A stretch of 9,155 nucleotides of DNA from Thermoflexales bacterium (GTDB taxonomy: Bacteria > Chloroflexota > Anaerolineae > Fen-1058). The position numbers and the translations under genes were made by a program. Below, in pieces: positions 1 to 6,090 of the stretch. The stretch spans positions 1 to 9,155 of the forward strand of contig JAFGFO010000309.1 in the NCBI GenBank assembly GCA_016931085.1, in the 5' to 3' direction. A model generated the notes under the pieces. The model did no database searches. It was not told the origin of the DNA and saw only the letters and a program-made list of their open reading frames with translations. Each line of letters opens with the position of its first letter. The stretch's first letter is position 1.

Positions 1-3
1 CCC

Positions 4-59
4 GTAGGGCAGGTTTCCATACCTGCCACAGGCGCGGCGGCTATGGAAAGCCGCCCTAC
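4..59. repeat. Double-hairpin palindromic repeat element
   Basis: Two 20-base hairpins stand side by side. The first has a 7-bp stem, GGCAGGT (8-14) with ACCTGCC (21-27), and loop TTCCAT. The second has a 7-bp stem, GGCGGCT (36-42) with AGCCGCC (49-55), and loop ATGGAA. GTAG (4-7) and CTAC (56-59) close both into a three-way junction. The two loops are reverse complements of each other, and the two halves are near-perfect inverted copies that differ at four bases in compensating pairs, so each hairpin stays perfectly paired. No coding frame is present. It resembles REP/BIME-type interspersed palindromes or a small non-autonomous element; whether it recurs in the genome cannot be seen from here. 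Confidence 0.7.
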
Positions 60-60
60 A

Positions 61-549
61 AAACGCTCTCTCCGACAGCCTGCTAGAGGGTTTAAACGCT
101 GAAAGGGATCCCGAGTAACCTTCAGTGTCCTTCTCGATAGCATTTCCCCCTGTTTTCAGTGCCCCGCTAGTTTTAACCTAGTTTCACTGATCCAGGTTTT
201 CCACCCATTTGTGCCGTTGGCTTACGCCTGTCCACAGACGGGTGTTCACTTTTGAAGCTTGGATAAAGCGACATGCCCGTCTTCCACCGTCCTCAACCCT
301 GGCGGGTGATTTCGTGAAAGATTAGCTTTCTGATCTTGCGATCTAGCCATTTCGCGGCTTCGATTTGATCTTAGCCGCTCATTCGGGCCTGGCGTTTTAT
401 CCAGCTTTCAAGCTGCCCTTTGCGGCTCGGACTGTCCTGGTTTGTTCCAGTTGTCCCTTGATGGTCTTACCATCAACTTGCGCCACCTGCATTGGGTGCT
501 TTGCTATCTTTTCAAGGTACCGTCAGCTTCTTGGAATCCCTTCCAGGTA
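61..549 (-). ncRNA. Candidate structured non-coding RNA, leftward (unidentified)
   Basis: This gene-free stretch is AT-richer than the rest of the window and has no long open frame on either strand. A consensus promoter at 556-585 would start a leftward transcript near 549. Read on the minus strand, the predicted RNA contains local hairpins: TGGAA/TTCCA (532-545) with a GGGA tetraloop; a perfect 8-bp stem (458-465 with 469-476); a two-part stem GGAC/GTCC plus CTGG/CCAG (429-456); CAGCT/AGCTG (402-415); GAAAG/CTTTC (316-330); a 6-bp stem (225-230 with 235-240); and a 7-bp stem (99-105 with 119-125). Many GAAA-like unpaired stretches lie between them. The last two stems need G-U pairs that exist only in minus-strand RNA. 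The 3' end is unclear. I do not recognise the family. A decayed small gene is an alternative. Confidence 0.35.
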
Positions 550-555
550 AGAACG

Positions 556-585
556 ATTATAGCATAAAGTCATCGTCTCTGTCAA
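556..585 (-). promoter_or_regulatory. Consensus sigma70-type promoter, leftward
   Basis: On the minus strand, TTGACA (580-585) and TATAAT (556-561) are both perfect matches to the housekeeping consensus. They are separated by 18 bases, and a TG two bases upstream of the -10 box makes it an extended -10 as well. The start point would be near 549, firing into the gene-free region and away from the pyr operon. It is the strongest promoter-like signal in the window, and no protein gene follows it within the 549 bases available. Confidence 0.7.
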
Positions 586-637
586 TAGTTTTAACCTTAA
601 ATTTTTGGAGATTGGGGCGCCGCGGCGCGTTGTCGAC

Positions 638-666
638 TTGCCTGAAATGGCAAACTCTGGTATGAT
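638..666 (+). promoter_or_regulatory. Probable pyr operon promoter
   Basis: TTGCCT (638-643), a 17-base spacer and TATGAT (661-666) form a good promoter, strengthened by a TGG just before the -10 box (extended -10). Transcription would begin near 673, leaving a leader of roughly 75 bases before pyrC. It is divergent to the leftward promoter at 556-585, with the two -35 boxes about 50 bases apart. Confidence 0.55.
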
Positions 667-670
667 TAGA

Positions 671-721
671 GCCGGCCGCAGCTATACCCAGCAATTCGAG
701 AGCTAATTTTGGGCCGGGTAT
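671..721 (+). promoter_or_regulatory. Leader hairpins upstream of pyrC
   Basis: The short leader can form CCGGCC (672-677) with GGCCGG (712-717), or alternatively ATACCC (684-689) with GGGTAT (716-721). The right-hand arms overlap, so the two folds exclude each other. No T-run follows either stem and no PyrR-type binding loop is visible, so this is at most a possible control of pyrC translation. The ribosome binding site for the ATG at 749 is weak (GAGAG at 738-742). Confidence 0.25.
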
Positions 722-748
722 GAATCGGGCGCGGTTGAGAGTGATTGG

Positions 749-1852
749 ATGCCAACTTGGAGTAGTACAAGACTTCCTGGCTTGGCCGACGTGCATGTTC
801 ACCTGCGTGTACCTGGTGGTGAGCATAAGGAGGATTTCCACAGCGGCAGCGCGGCTGCCCTGGCCGGCGGCTTTACCACCCTTTTGGCCATGCCCAACAC
901 CCATCCCCCCCTCGTCACGCTCGATACCTGGCGCGCCGCACAACGCCAGGCCCATGAGGAGGCCCTGTGCGATGTTCACCACTTTGCCGGCGCCTCCTCC
1001 GAGCACACGGGCGAGCTGGCGGCGTTGGGGCGGGAGGCCATCGGGCTTAAAATTTATCTCGATCAAACGTTTGGACCTTTGCGCATCACAGGCCTGCACA
1101 CACTGCTGGCCTGTTTTTACGAATGGCCCCGGACCAGGCCGATCGCCGTGCACGCCGAAGGATTGAGCCTCGCGTTGGGCATTGGGCTGTCGGCCGCTTG
1201 TGGGCGTTCGATTCATTTTTGCCACGTTAGCCGCAAAGAAGAGATCGAGCTGATCGCGGCGGCCAAGGGGCGCGGACTGCCGATCACCTGCGAAGTGACC
1301 CCTCACCATCTCTTTTTGAGTCAGGCCGACCTGCCGAGCCTGGGCTCCCTGGGGGATATGCGCCCCTGCCTGGCCGAGCCGGCCGACGTTGCGGCCCTGT
1401 GGTCGCACCTCAATACAACTGTGGACTGCATCGCCACCGATCACGCCCCGCATAGCCTGGAGGAAAAGCGCTCCCCCCAACCCCCGCCCGGCGTGCCGGG
1501 CCTGGAAACGGCCCTGCCGCTCATGTTGACGGCGGTGGCCGAAGGGCGGCTGACGCTGGCGCGGTTGATCGAACTGATGGCCCACAATCCCAGGCGGCTC
1601 TTTGGCCTTCCCCACCAGGCCGAAACCTGGGTAGATATTGACCCAGGGCTAAGCTATCCATTGTCCGATCAAGGACTCCACACCAAATGCGGGTGGAGTC
1701 CTTTTTCTGGTATGAGCGTGCACGGGCGTGTGCGCCGCGTCGTGTTGAGAGGAAAAACTGTGTTCGAGGATGGTCAAATCATAAGGGACACGGATGAACA
1801 CAGATCAACACAGATGGTTATTTTTTCAAGGAGGAAAAATGTACTCGGTTAA
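749..1852 (+). CDS. pyrC: Dihydroorotase, CAD type (367 aa)
   Basis: Cytosolic zinc amidohydrolase that cyclises N-carbamoyl-L-aspartate to dihydroorotate. The sequence follows the dihydroorotase domain of animal CAD closely from its first residues ([12 protein letters not shown]). Visible metal and catalytic residues are H16 and H18 (HVHLR), the lysine expected to be carboxylated K101 (GLKIYL), H135 (AVHAE), C158-H159 (FCHV), E182 (CEVTPHH) and D231 (TDHAPH). Substrate-binding R20, N50 and R205 are also present. Like CAD it lacks the longer N-terminal strand region of many bacterial dihydroorotases. ATG 749 is the first start after an in-frame stop at 704. The last 20 or so residues, after EDGQII, come from a 10-base repeat array and look non-homologous. 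The 3' end overlaps pyrB by 14 bases. Confidence 0.95.
   Translation: MPTWSSTRLPGLADVHVHLRVPGGEHKEDFHSGSAAALAGGFTTLLAMPNTHPPLVTLDTWRAAQRQAHEEALCDVHHFAGASSEHTGELAALGREAIGLKIYLDQTFGPLRITGLHTLLACFYEWPRTRPIAVHAEGLSLALGIGLSAACGRSIHFCHVSRKEEIELIAAAKGRGLPITCEVTPHHLFLSQADLPSLGSLGDMRPCLAEPADVAALWSHLNTTVDCIATDHAPHSLEEKRSPQPPPGVPGLETALPLMLTAVAEGRLTLARLIELMAHNPRRLFGLPHQAETWVDIDPGLSYPLSDQGLHTKCGWSPFSGMSVHGRVRRVVLRGKTVFEDGQIIRDTDEHRSTQMVIFSRRKNVLG
1671..1706 (+). terminator. Terminator-like hairpin inside pyrC
   Basis: AAGGACTCCAC (1671-1681) is perfectly complementary to GTGGAGTCCTT (1693-1703), with an 11-base loop. Five T residues (1702-1706) complete the right edge, giving an intrinsic-terminator shape. 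It lies in coding sequence, across residues around [11 protein letters not shown], a region conserved in dihydroorotases. It may be chance constrained by codons, or a point where untranslated transcripts end early. Confidence 0.35.
1788..1817 (+). repeat. 10-base tandem repeat, pyrC/pyrB junction
   Basis: Three units in a row: ACACGGATGA (1788-1797), ACACAGATCA (1798-1807) and ACACAGATGG (1808-1817). The array is read as the end of PyrC (TDEHRSTQM). The same kind of unit is familiar as an intergenic repeat in several environmental bacterial genomes; that comparison is from memory and unchecked. Confidence 0.7.
1828..1834 (+). promoter_or_regulatory. Strong ribosome binding site for pyrB
   Basis: A full AAGGAGG lies four bases before ATG 1839. 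It decides the pyrB start: an in-frame ATG at 1794 exists, but it lies inside the 10-base repeat, has no comparable site, and would add 15 residues with no counterpart in the family. Confidence 0.85.
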
Positions 1853-2837
1853 AGAATTACCCCGCTTGTTCGATTTTGACAGCCTGCCCAAGCCGGCCGT
1901 CTACAGCAACGGCCTGACCGGTCAGGACATTCTCTCGGTCAGCCAATTCGACCGCGAGCGATTGTCCTACATCTTTCGGCGTGCCCACGAAATGCACGAG
2001 ATGGTCGAGCGGGTCGGTGCCTGCAATTTGCTGCATGGCGCCATACTGGCTTGCCTCTTTTACGAGCCGAGCACCCGCACCAGCGCATCCTTCATCGCCG
2101 CCATGGAACGCCTGGGCGGCAGCGTCATCCCCATCACGCAAGGTGTGCAGTTCAGCAGCGTCAGCAAGGGCGAGAGCCTGCCCGATACCATCCGCACGCT
2201 CGAGCAGTACGCTGATGTGATCGTGCTGCGTCACCCCGAGCTCGGCTCAGCCCAGATCGCGGCTGATTATGCCAATGTGCCGGTCATCAACGCCGGCGAC
2301 GGCGCCGGCGAGCACCCCACCCAGGCGCTGCTCGATCTGTTCACCATCCGAGAAGAACTGGGACAGATCGACGGTCTCAAGGTCGCCATGGTGGGTGACC
2401 TGCGCTATGGCCGCACCGTCCACTCGCTGACCAAGCTGCTGCTGCAATACGACGTCAGCTTGCGCTTTGTGTCGCCCGATACGCTACGCTTGCCGATGTC
2501 CTTGATGAACGAACTGATCGACAGAAAAGTCAAGGTGCGCGAAACGCACGATGTAGCCGATGTGATCCAAAACGCCGACGTCTTGTACGTCACCCGCGTC
2601 CAGAAGGAGCGCTTTGGCGACCTGGCGCAGTACGAAGAGGTCAAGAATCTGTACGAGATCACACCCGATATCATGAAGCAGGCCAAGTCCAAGATGATCG
2701 TCATGCATCCCCTGCCGCGCGTGGGCGAGATTCACTACGTGGTAGATCATGACCCGCGCGCGGCCTACTTCCGCCAGGCCAAGAATGGCATGTATATCCG
2801 CATGGCGCTGCTGGCGGCGGTGCTGGGAAAAGCCTAG
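1839..2837 (+). CDS. pyrB: Aspartate carbamoyltransferase catalytic chain (332 aa)
   Basis: Cytosolic enzyme that condenses carbamoyl phosphate with aspartate, the committed step of pyrimidine synthesis. Carbamoyl-phosphate binding motif [11 protein letters not shown] is at residues 75-85, the mobile-loop lysine K110 (SSVSKGES) follows, then HPTQALLD at 159-166, [12 protein letters not shown] at 186-197, VTRVQKERF at 251-259 and HPLPRVGEI at 290-298. The C-terminus, [12 protein letters not shown], closely matches the end of the ATCase domain of animal CAD. The first 20 or so residues are an N-terminal extension before the family core. No regulatory-chain gene (pyrI) is adjacent. Its overlap with a CAD-type dihydroorotase suggests the two proteins may assemble, as in CAD and in the Aquifex ATCase-dihydroorotase complex; that is inference. 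Confidence 0.96.
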   Translation: MYSVKELPRLFDFDSLPKPAVYSNGLTGQDILSVSQFDRERLSYIFRRAHEMHEMVERVGACNLLHGAILACLFYEPSTRTSASFIAAMERLGGSVIPITQGVQFSSVSKGESLPDTIRTLEQYADVIVLRHPELGSAQIAADYANVPVINAGDGAGEHPTQALLDLFTIREELGQIDGLKVAMVGDLRYGRTVHSLTKLLLQYDVSLRFVSPDTLRLPMSLMNELIDRKVKVRETHDVADVIQNADVLYVTRVQKERFGDLAQYEEVKNLYEITPDIMKQAKSKMIVMHPLPRVGEIHYVVDHDPRAAYFRQAKNGMYIRMALLAAVLGKA

Positions 2838-2840
2838 ATA

Positions 2841-2875
2841 ATTGTTAATTGTTAATTGTTAACTGTTAATTGTTA
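2841..2875 (+). repeat. 7-base tandem repeat, pyrB/pyrFE junction
   Basis: Five consecutive heptamers of ATTGTTA fill 2841-2875, the fourth being ACTGTTA. The array starts three bases after the pyrB stop and ends just before the GGAGGG that serves pyrFE. It is strongly AT-rich in a GC-rich operon, so it looks inserted or slippage-expanded. Confidence 0.9.
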
Positions 2876-2896
2876 ATGGAGGGAAGGCGAGAAGAG

Positions 2897-4309
2897 ATGA
2901 AAACAAGCTTCGTGGAAAAGTTGGGGGCCGCGATCGAGCGGAATGGCTCGCTGTTGTGTGTGGGGCTTGATCCGGACCTGGGCAAGCTGGCGGGATTCTT
3001 GCCCACCAGCCCGCTCGAAGAGAGGCTGGTGCGGTGGACTATGGGCATCGTCGAGCAGACGGCCGACCTGGTCTGCTGTTACAAGCCGAACATCGCCTTT
3101 TACGAGCAATACGGGGCCGAGGGGCTGAGCGCGCTGCGCAGGAGTATCGCCGCCATCCCTGGCGATATCCCGGTGCTGCTCGACGCCAAGCGCGGCGACA
3201 TCGACAGCACGGCCGCCGCTTATGCTCGCGCCGCCTTCGAGCTGCTGGGTGCCGACGCGATCACAATCAGCCCCTACCTGGGGCGCGACAGCACCACGCC
3301 TTTCCTGGCTTATCCAGGCAAGGCGATTTTTTTGCTGTGCCAGACCTCTAACCCTTCAGCGGCCGAGATACAAAACGTGGGCGAGGAGGCGCTCTATCGC
3401 CGGATTGCCCGCCTGGGACAGGGCTGGGGGGATGCCGGCCAAATCGGCTTTGTGGTCGGCGCGACCCAGCCCCAAACGCTGGCCGAGGTGCGCGGCCTGG
3501 CCCCCGATCGCTGGCTGTTGGCCCCCGGCGTGGGCGCTCAGGGCGGCGACCTGGCGGCGGCGCTGGCGGCCGGACTGGATTCGGGTGGGAGTGGCCTGAT
3601 CGTGCCGGTGTCTCGCGCGGTGATTTACGCCGTCGACCCGCGCCAGGCGGCGCTGGACTTGCGCGAACGGATCCAGGCGGCCAGGCAGGTAGAGAGAGTA
3701 GATAGAGAGGGGGGTGCTCACAGTGCCTTGATTACGGCGTTGCACGAAGCGGGGTGTGTCAAGTTTGGGGATTTCACGCTCGCCTCCGGCAAGCAATCGC
3801 CAATCTATATTGACTTGCGGCGCATTGTCTCGTACCCCGCCTTGTTCCGGCAGACGATTGAGGCCTACACCGGGCCAGCCGGCCGGCTCAGTTTTGACTG
3901 TCTGGCCGCTGTGCCCTATGCTGCACTGCCAATTGGGGTGGCACTGGCGCTTGAATTGAAGCGTCCCATGGTTTACCCGCGCAAAGAGATCAAAGCGCAC
4001 GGCACTGGCCAGGTGATCGAGGGCGCTTTCGAGGCCGGCCAGACCGTGCTGCTCATCGAAGACTTGGTGACGAGTGGCGGCAGCGTCCTGACCGCCATCG
4101 AGAAGTTGGAGGCGGCCGACCTGATCGTGCGTGACGTGATCGTGCTTATCGACCGGCAGCAGGGCGGGCAGGCGGCATTGGCCGAGAAGGGCTACCAGTT
4201 GCACGCGGCACTGACGATCGGCCAGATCCTGGACACGCTGTCGGGGCAGGCTCGCATCTCGCCCGAAATGTACCAGGCGGTCAGAACCTATCTGGAGGTG
4301 AGACCCTAA
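2897..4309 (+). CDS. pyrFE: Bifunctional OMP decarboxylase / orotate phosphoribosyltransferase (470 aa)
   Basis: One chain carries the last two steps to UMP, in the order decarboxylase then phosphoribosyltransferase, the reverse of animal UMP synthase. Residues 1-260 are an ODCase of the PyrF type 2 group: CVGLDPD at 21-27, YKPNIAFYE at 62-70, catalytic DAKRGDI at 96-102 (K98, D101) and [11 protein letters not shown] at 208-218. Residues 277-470 are [18 protein letters not shown] at 289-302, VPYAALPIG at 339-347, [11 protein letters not shown] at 360-370 and the PRPP loop [10 protein letters not shown] at 387-396. Its wording is closer to eukaryotic UMPS-type OPRT than to E. coli PyrE. The linker (about 263-275) is encoded by a purine repeat. 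ATG 2897 is chosen for its fit to the family and the GGAGGGAAGG upstream; TTG 2870 and ATG 2876 are alternatives. Such reversed fusions are known from cyanobacteria and trypanosomatids. Confidence 0.95.
   Translation: MKTSFVEKLGAAIERNGSLLCVGLDPDLGKLAGFLPTSPLEERLVRWTMGIVEQTADLVCCYKPNIAFYEQYGAEGLSALRRSIAAIPGDIPVLLDAKRGDIDSTAAAYARAAFELLGADAITISPYLGRDSTTPFLAYPGKAIFLLCQTSNPSAAEIQNVGEEALYRRIARLGQGWGDAGQIGFVVGATQPQTLAEVRGLAPDRWLLAPGVGAQGGDLAAALAAGLDSGGSGLIVPVSRAVIYAVDPRQAALDLRERIQAARQVERVDREGGAHSALITALHEAGCVKFGDFTLASGKQSPIYIDLRRIVSYPALFRQTIEAYTGPAGRLSFDCLAAVPYAALPIGVALALELKRPMVYPRKEIKAHGTGQVIEGAFEAGQTVLLIEDLVTSGGSVLTAIEKLEAADLIVRDVIVLIDRQQGGQAALAEKGYQLHAALTIGQILDTLSGQARISPEMYQAVRTYLEVRP
3298..3333 (+). 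terminator. Terminator-like hairpin inside the pyrF part
   Basis: GCCTT (3298-3302) plus CCTGG (3304-3308) pairs with CCAGG (3314-3318) plus AAGGC (3320-3324), with one T-C mismatch and a five-base loop. GA and then seven T residues (3327-3333) follow. The shape fits an intrinsic terminator, yet it encodes the conserved [13 protein letters not shown] region. It could cut transcription when translation lags, or be a by-product of codons for F and L. Confidence 0.35.
3689..3710 (+). repeat. Purine repeat in the PyrF-PyrE linker
   Basis: GTAGAGAGA (3689-3697) is followed by GTAGATAGAGAGG (3698-3710), with four more G residues after it. The tract encodes linker residues around [10 protein letters not shown], exactly between the two enzyme domains. 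It reads like an intergenic repeat that became coding when pyrF and pyrE fused. GAGGGGGG (3707-3714) could be a relic ribosome binding site for a once separate pyrE starting near TTG 3728. Confidence 0.65.
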
Positions 4310-4343
4310 GGGTAAGTGTCACGACCTATCTGGACGGGTGAGG
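4286..4343 (+). repeat. Direct repeat at the pyrFE/pyrD junction
   Basis: ACCTATCTGGA occurs at 4286-4296, at the end of pyrFE, and again at 4324-4334 in the spacer, 38 bases apart. Both copies continue into GGTGAG after zero or two extra bases. The second copy supplies the GAGGAAG ribosome binding site of pyrD. The pattern suggests a local duplication of the pyrE tail that produced the present spacer. Confidence 0.7.
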
Positions 4344-4349
4344 AAGAAT

Positions 4350-5276
4350 ATGTCACCACCTGACTTGACGTGCCGGCTGCTCGACCTGCGCCTGCGCAAT
4401 CCGATTGTCCTGGCTTCCGGCGTACTGGGAACCAGTCCCACGCTGCTCAGGCGCGCCGCCGAGGCCGGCGCTGGCGCGGTGACGGCCAAGAGCTGCGGCC
4501 CCACGCCAAGAGCCGGCCATCCCAATCCGGTCACCCTTGACTGGGGCGGCGGGCTGATCAACGCGATCGGCTTGAGCAATCCCGGCGCAGAGGAAGAGCT
4601 TGGCCTGCTGCGTGAGACGCAGGGCCTACTGGAAGAGTTGGGTGTGCCGCTCATCGCCAGCATCTTTGCCCCCAACATCGCCGAGTTTGCCCGCGTGGCC
4701 CGGGTCGTTGCTCAAGCCCGCCCACAGCTCATCGAGGTCAACATCTCTTGCCCCAACGTGGCTGACGAGTTCGGCACGCCGTTTGCCGGAACCCCTCAAA
4801 TCGCCGCCGAGGTGACGGCGGCTGTGAAGGACGCGGTCGATATCCCCATCGCTGTCAAGCTGGCCCCGAACGTTCCCTCTATCGCCCGCATCGCGGCGGC
4901 GGTGGTCGAGGCTGGGGCGGACGTCATCACCGCTATCAACACCATGCCAGGTTTGGTCATCGACGCTGAGGCGGCCCGGCCGGTGTTGTCCAACCGGGTG
5001 GGAGGGATTTCTGGCCCGGCGCTCAAGCCCATCGCCCTGCGCTGCGTGTACGAGATCGCCTGCGCTGTCAAGGTGCCCATCATCGGCACGGGCGGCGTAA
5101 GCACCGGGCGTGATGCGGCCGAGATGCTGATGGCCGGCGCCAGCGCCGTGGGGGTCGGCTCGGCGGTGTGGTACCGCGGTGTGGCGGCCCTGGGCCAGAT
5201 CGCGGCCGAGCTGGAGGCGTTTATGCGCAAAGAGGGCTATGCCAGGCTGGAGGATCTGAGGTTGCGTGAGACGTGA
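4350..5276 (+). CDS. pyrD: Dihydroorotate dehydrogenase, class 1B catalytic subunit (308 aa)
   Basis: Cytosolic FMN enzyme that oxidises dihydroorotate to orotate and passes electrons through PyrK to NAD+. The barrel motifs are clear: [13 protein letters not shown] at 15-27, [16 protein letters not shown] at 45-60 (K47 near FMN), substrate loop NAIGLSNPG at 71-79, catalytic C134 in [15 protein letters not shown] at 196-202, [13 protein letters not shown] at 218-230 and the FMN phosphate region [11 protein letters not shown] at 246-256. The catalytic cysteine, not serine, marks class 1. The pyrK neighbour marks class 1B. ATG 4350 is preferred because AGGAAG lies just before it; GTG 4338 would add four residues and has no good site. 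The final codons and the stop come from the 7-base repeat that runs into pyrK. Confidence 0.95.
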   Translation: MSPPDLTCRLLDLRLRNPIVLASGVLGTSPTLLRRAAEAGAGAVTAKSCGPTPRAGHPNPVTLDWGGGLINAIGLSNPGAEEELGLLRETQGLLEELGVPLIASIFAPNIAEFARVARVVAQARPQLIEVNISCPNVADEFGTPFAGTPQIAAEVTAAVKDAVDIPIAVKLAPNVPSIARIAAAVVEAGADVITAINTMPGLVIDAEAARPVLSNRVGGISGPALKPIALRCVYEIACAVKVPIIGTGGVSTGRDAAEMLMAGASAVGVGSAVWYRGVAALGQIAAELEAFMRKEGYARLEDLRLRET

Positions 5277-5313
5277 GACGTAAAACGTGAAACGTAAGAG
5301 GTGAAAGTAGAAA
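5265..5313 (+). repeat. 7-base tandem repeat, pyrD/pyrK junction
   Basis: Seven heptamers with consensus CGTGAAA run without a gap: CGTGAGA, CGTGAGA, CGTAAAA, CGTGAAA, CGTAAGA, GGTGAAA, GTAGAAA. The first units encode the last residues and stop of PyrD. The sixth creates GAGGTGA (5298-5304), the probable pyrK ribosome binding site. The array ends one base before the pyrK start. Confidence 0.85.
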
Positions 5314-5314
5314 C

Positions 5315-6073
5315 TTGAATCATCCAGCCACTTTGCACCGTGCTTTTACCATCGCGGAGGTGCGGGTCGAAAATTATCGCACCAAGACCTTGGCCTTCGA
5401 GGAGAGCCTGCCGGCGGTCCCTGGCCAGTTCGTCATGGCCTGGCTTCCGGGCGTGGACGAAAAGCCCTTCAGCGTGGCCGGCGCCGAGCCGCTGGCCCTG
5501 ACCGTCGTGGCAGTTGGCCCCTTGAGCCAGGCGCTGCACGGTCTGGCGGTCGGCGGGCGGCTGTGGGTACGCGGGCCGCTGGGGCGGGGTTACCGCGTCG
5601 CCGGGCGCAGGCTTCTGCTGGCCGGTGGGGGCTATGGCGTCGCGCCGCTGGCGTTCCTGGCCAAGCAGGCGGCCGCCGATGGGCGCTCGGTCGAGGTGTG
5701 CATTGGCGCGCGGACGGCGGCCGACGTGCTGTTGGTGGGCGAGTTCGAGCGAATTGGCGCCGCCGTACGCGTCACGACCGAGGATGGCTCGCTGGGGACG
5801 AAAGGGCTGGTCACCGCCGCGTTGGAGGCGGCCATCGCCCAGGATCGGCCGGACGGGGTGTATGCCTGCGGGCCGGTCAAGATGCTGGAAGCGGTGGATC
5901 GCCTGTGCGAGGCGCACCGCCTGCCACGCCAACTGTCGTGGGAAGCGCACATGCGCTGTGGGATGGGCCTGTGCGGCAGTTGCGAACTGCTCGCCCCGCC
6001 TGCTCCGCAGGCCGGCTGGCTGGTCTGCCTGGACGGGCCGGTGGCGATCCGCCCCGTCACACCCCAATCGTAA
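5315..6073 (+). CDS. pyrK: Dihydroorotate dehydrogenase electron transfer subunit (252 aa)
   Basis: Partner of PyrD in class 1B dihydroorotate dehydrogenase; it carries FAD and a [2Fe-2S] cluster and passes electrons to NAD+. The FAD-binding motif is KPFSV at 50-54, with lysine where RPFS-type arginine is more usual, followed by GPLGRGY at 87-93. The nucleotide-binding motif LLAGGGYGVAPL spans 101-112 and ACGPVKML spans 184-191. The cluster ligands are C215, C220, C223 and C238, spaced CX4CX2CX14C. TTG 5315 is the start, with GAGGTGA ten bases upstream; there is no ATG near the N-terminus in this frame. It follows pyrD by 38 bases that consist almost wholly of a heptamer repeat, and is the last gene of the pyrimidine set. 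Confidence 0.94.
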   Translation: MNHPATLHRAFTIAEVRVENYRTKTLAFEESLPAVPGQFVMAWLPGVDEKPFSVAGAEPLALTVVAVGPLSQALHGLAVGGRLWVRGPLGRGYRVAGRRLLLAGGGYGVAPLAFLAKQAAADGRSVEVCIGARTAADVLLVGEFERIGAAVRVTTEDGSLGTKGLVTAALEAAIAQDRPDGVYACGPVKMLEAVDRLCEAHRLPRQLSWEAHMRCGMGLCGSCELLAPPAPQAGWLVCLDGPVAIRPVTPQS

Positions 6074-6084
6074 TATGGTATAAT
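6056..6084 (+). promoter_or_regulatory. Promoter of the transporter gene
   Basis: A perfect TATAAT (6079-6084) with an extended TGG in front (6076-6078) begins six bases after the pyrK stop. GTCACA (6056-6061), 17 bases upstream, is a four-of-six -35 match inside the pyrK end. Transcription would begin at about 6091, the first base of the next gene's GTG. Confidence 0.65.
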
Positions 6085-6090
6085 GACCGG

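Noticed and set aside
408..432. Resemblance to the conserved region I of RNase P RNA on the minus strand
   Set aside because: A GGACAGTCCGAGCC-like stretch followed by GGGCAG is similar, but the other conserved RNase P regions and the final ACAGAA-type segment are missing.
397..492. Short minus-strand frame with a DGKTIKG stretch resembling some transposases
   Set aside because: Only 31 codons after the ATG, with stops on both sides and no continuation in the same frame; the same bases form three neat hairpins. A decayed transposase remains possible but unsupported.
365..550. Open frame of 61 residues on the plus strand
   Set aside because: Its TTG-type start has no ribosome binding site, the product is low-complexity and unlike any family, and it lies opposite the putative minus-strand RNA.
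667..748. PyrR-type attenuator or uracil riboswitch in the pyrC leader
   Set aside because: No PyrR-binding loop, no terminator with a T-run and too short a leader; only weak alternative hairpins are visible.
557..1615. Minus-strand open frame of 352 residues opposite pyrC
   Set aside because: Shadow of pyrC in GC-rich sequence; composition is typical of an antisense frame and no motif is recognisable.
5563..6090. Upstream in-frame extension of the transporter into pyrK
   Set aside because: The frame is open by chance through pyrK; the extra residues are arginine/glycine-rich shadow sequence, and a promoter plus GTG sit at 6079-6093.
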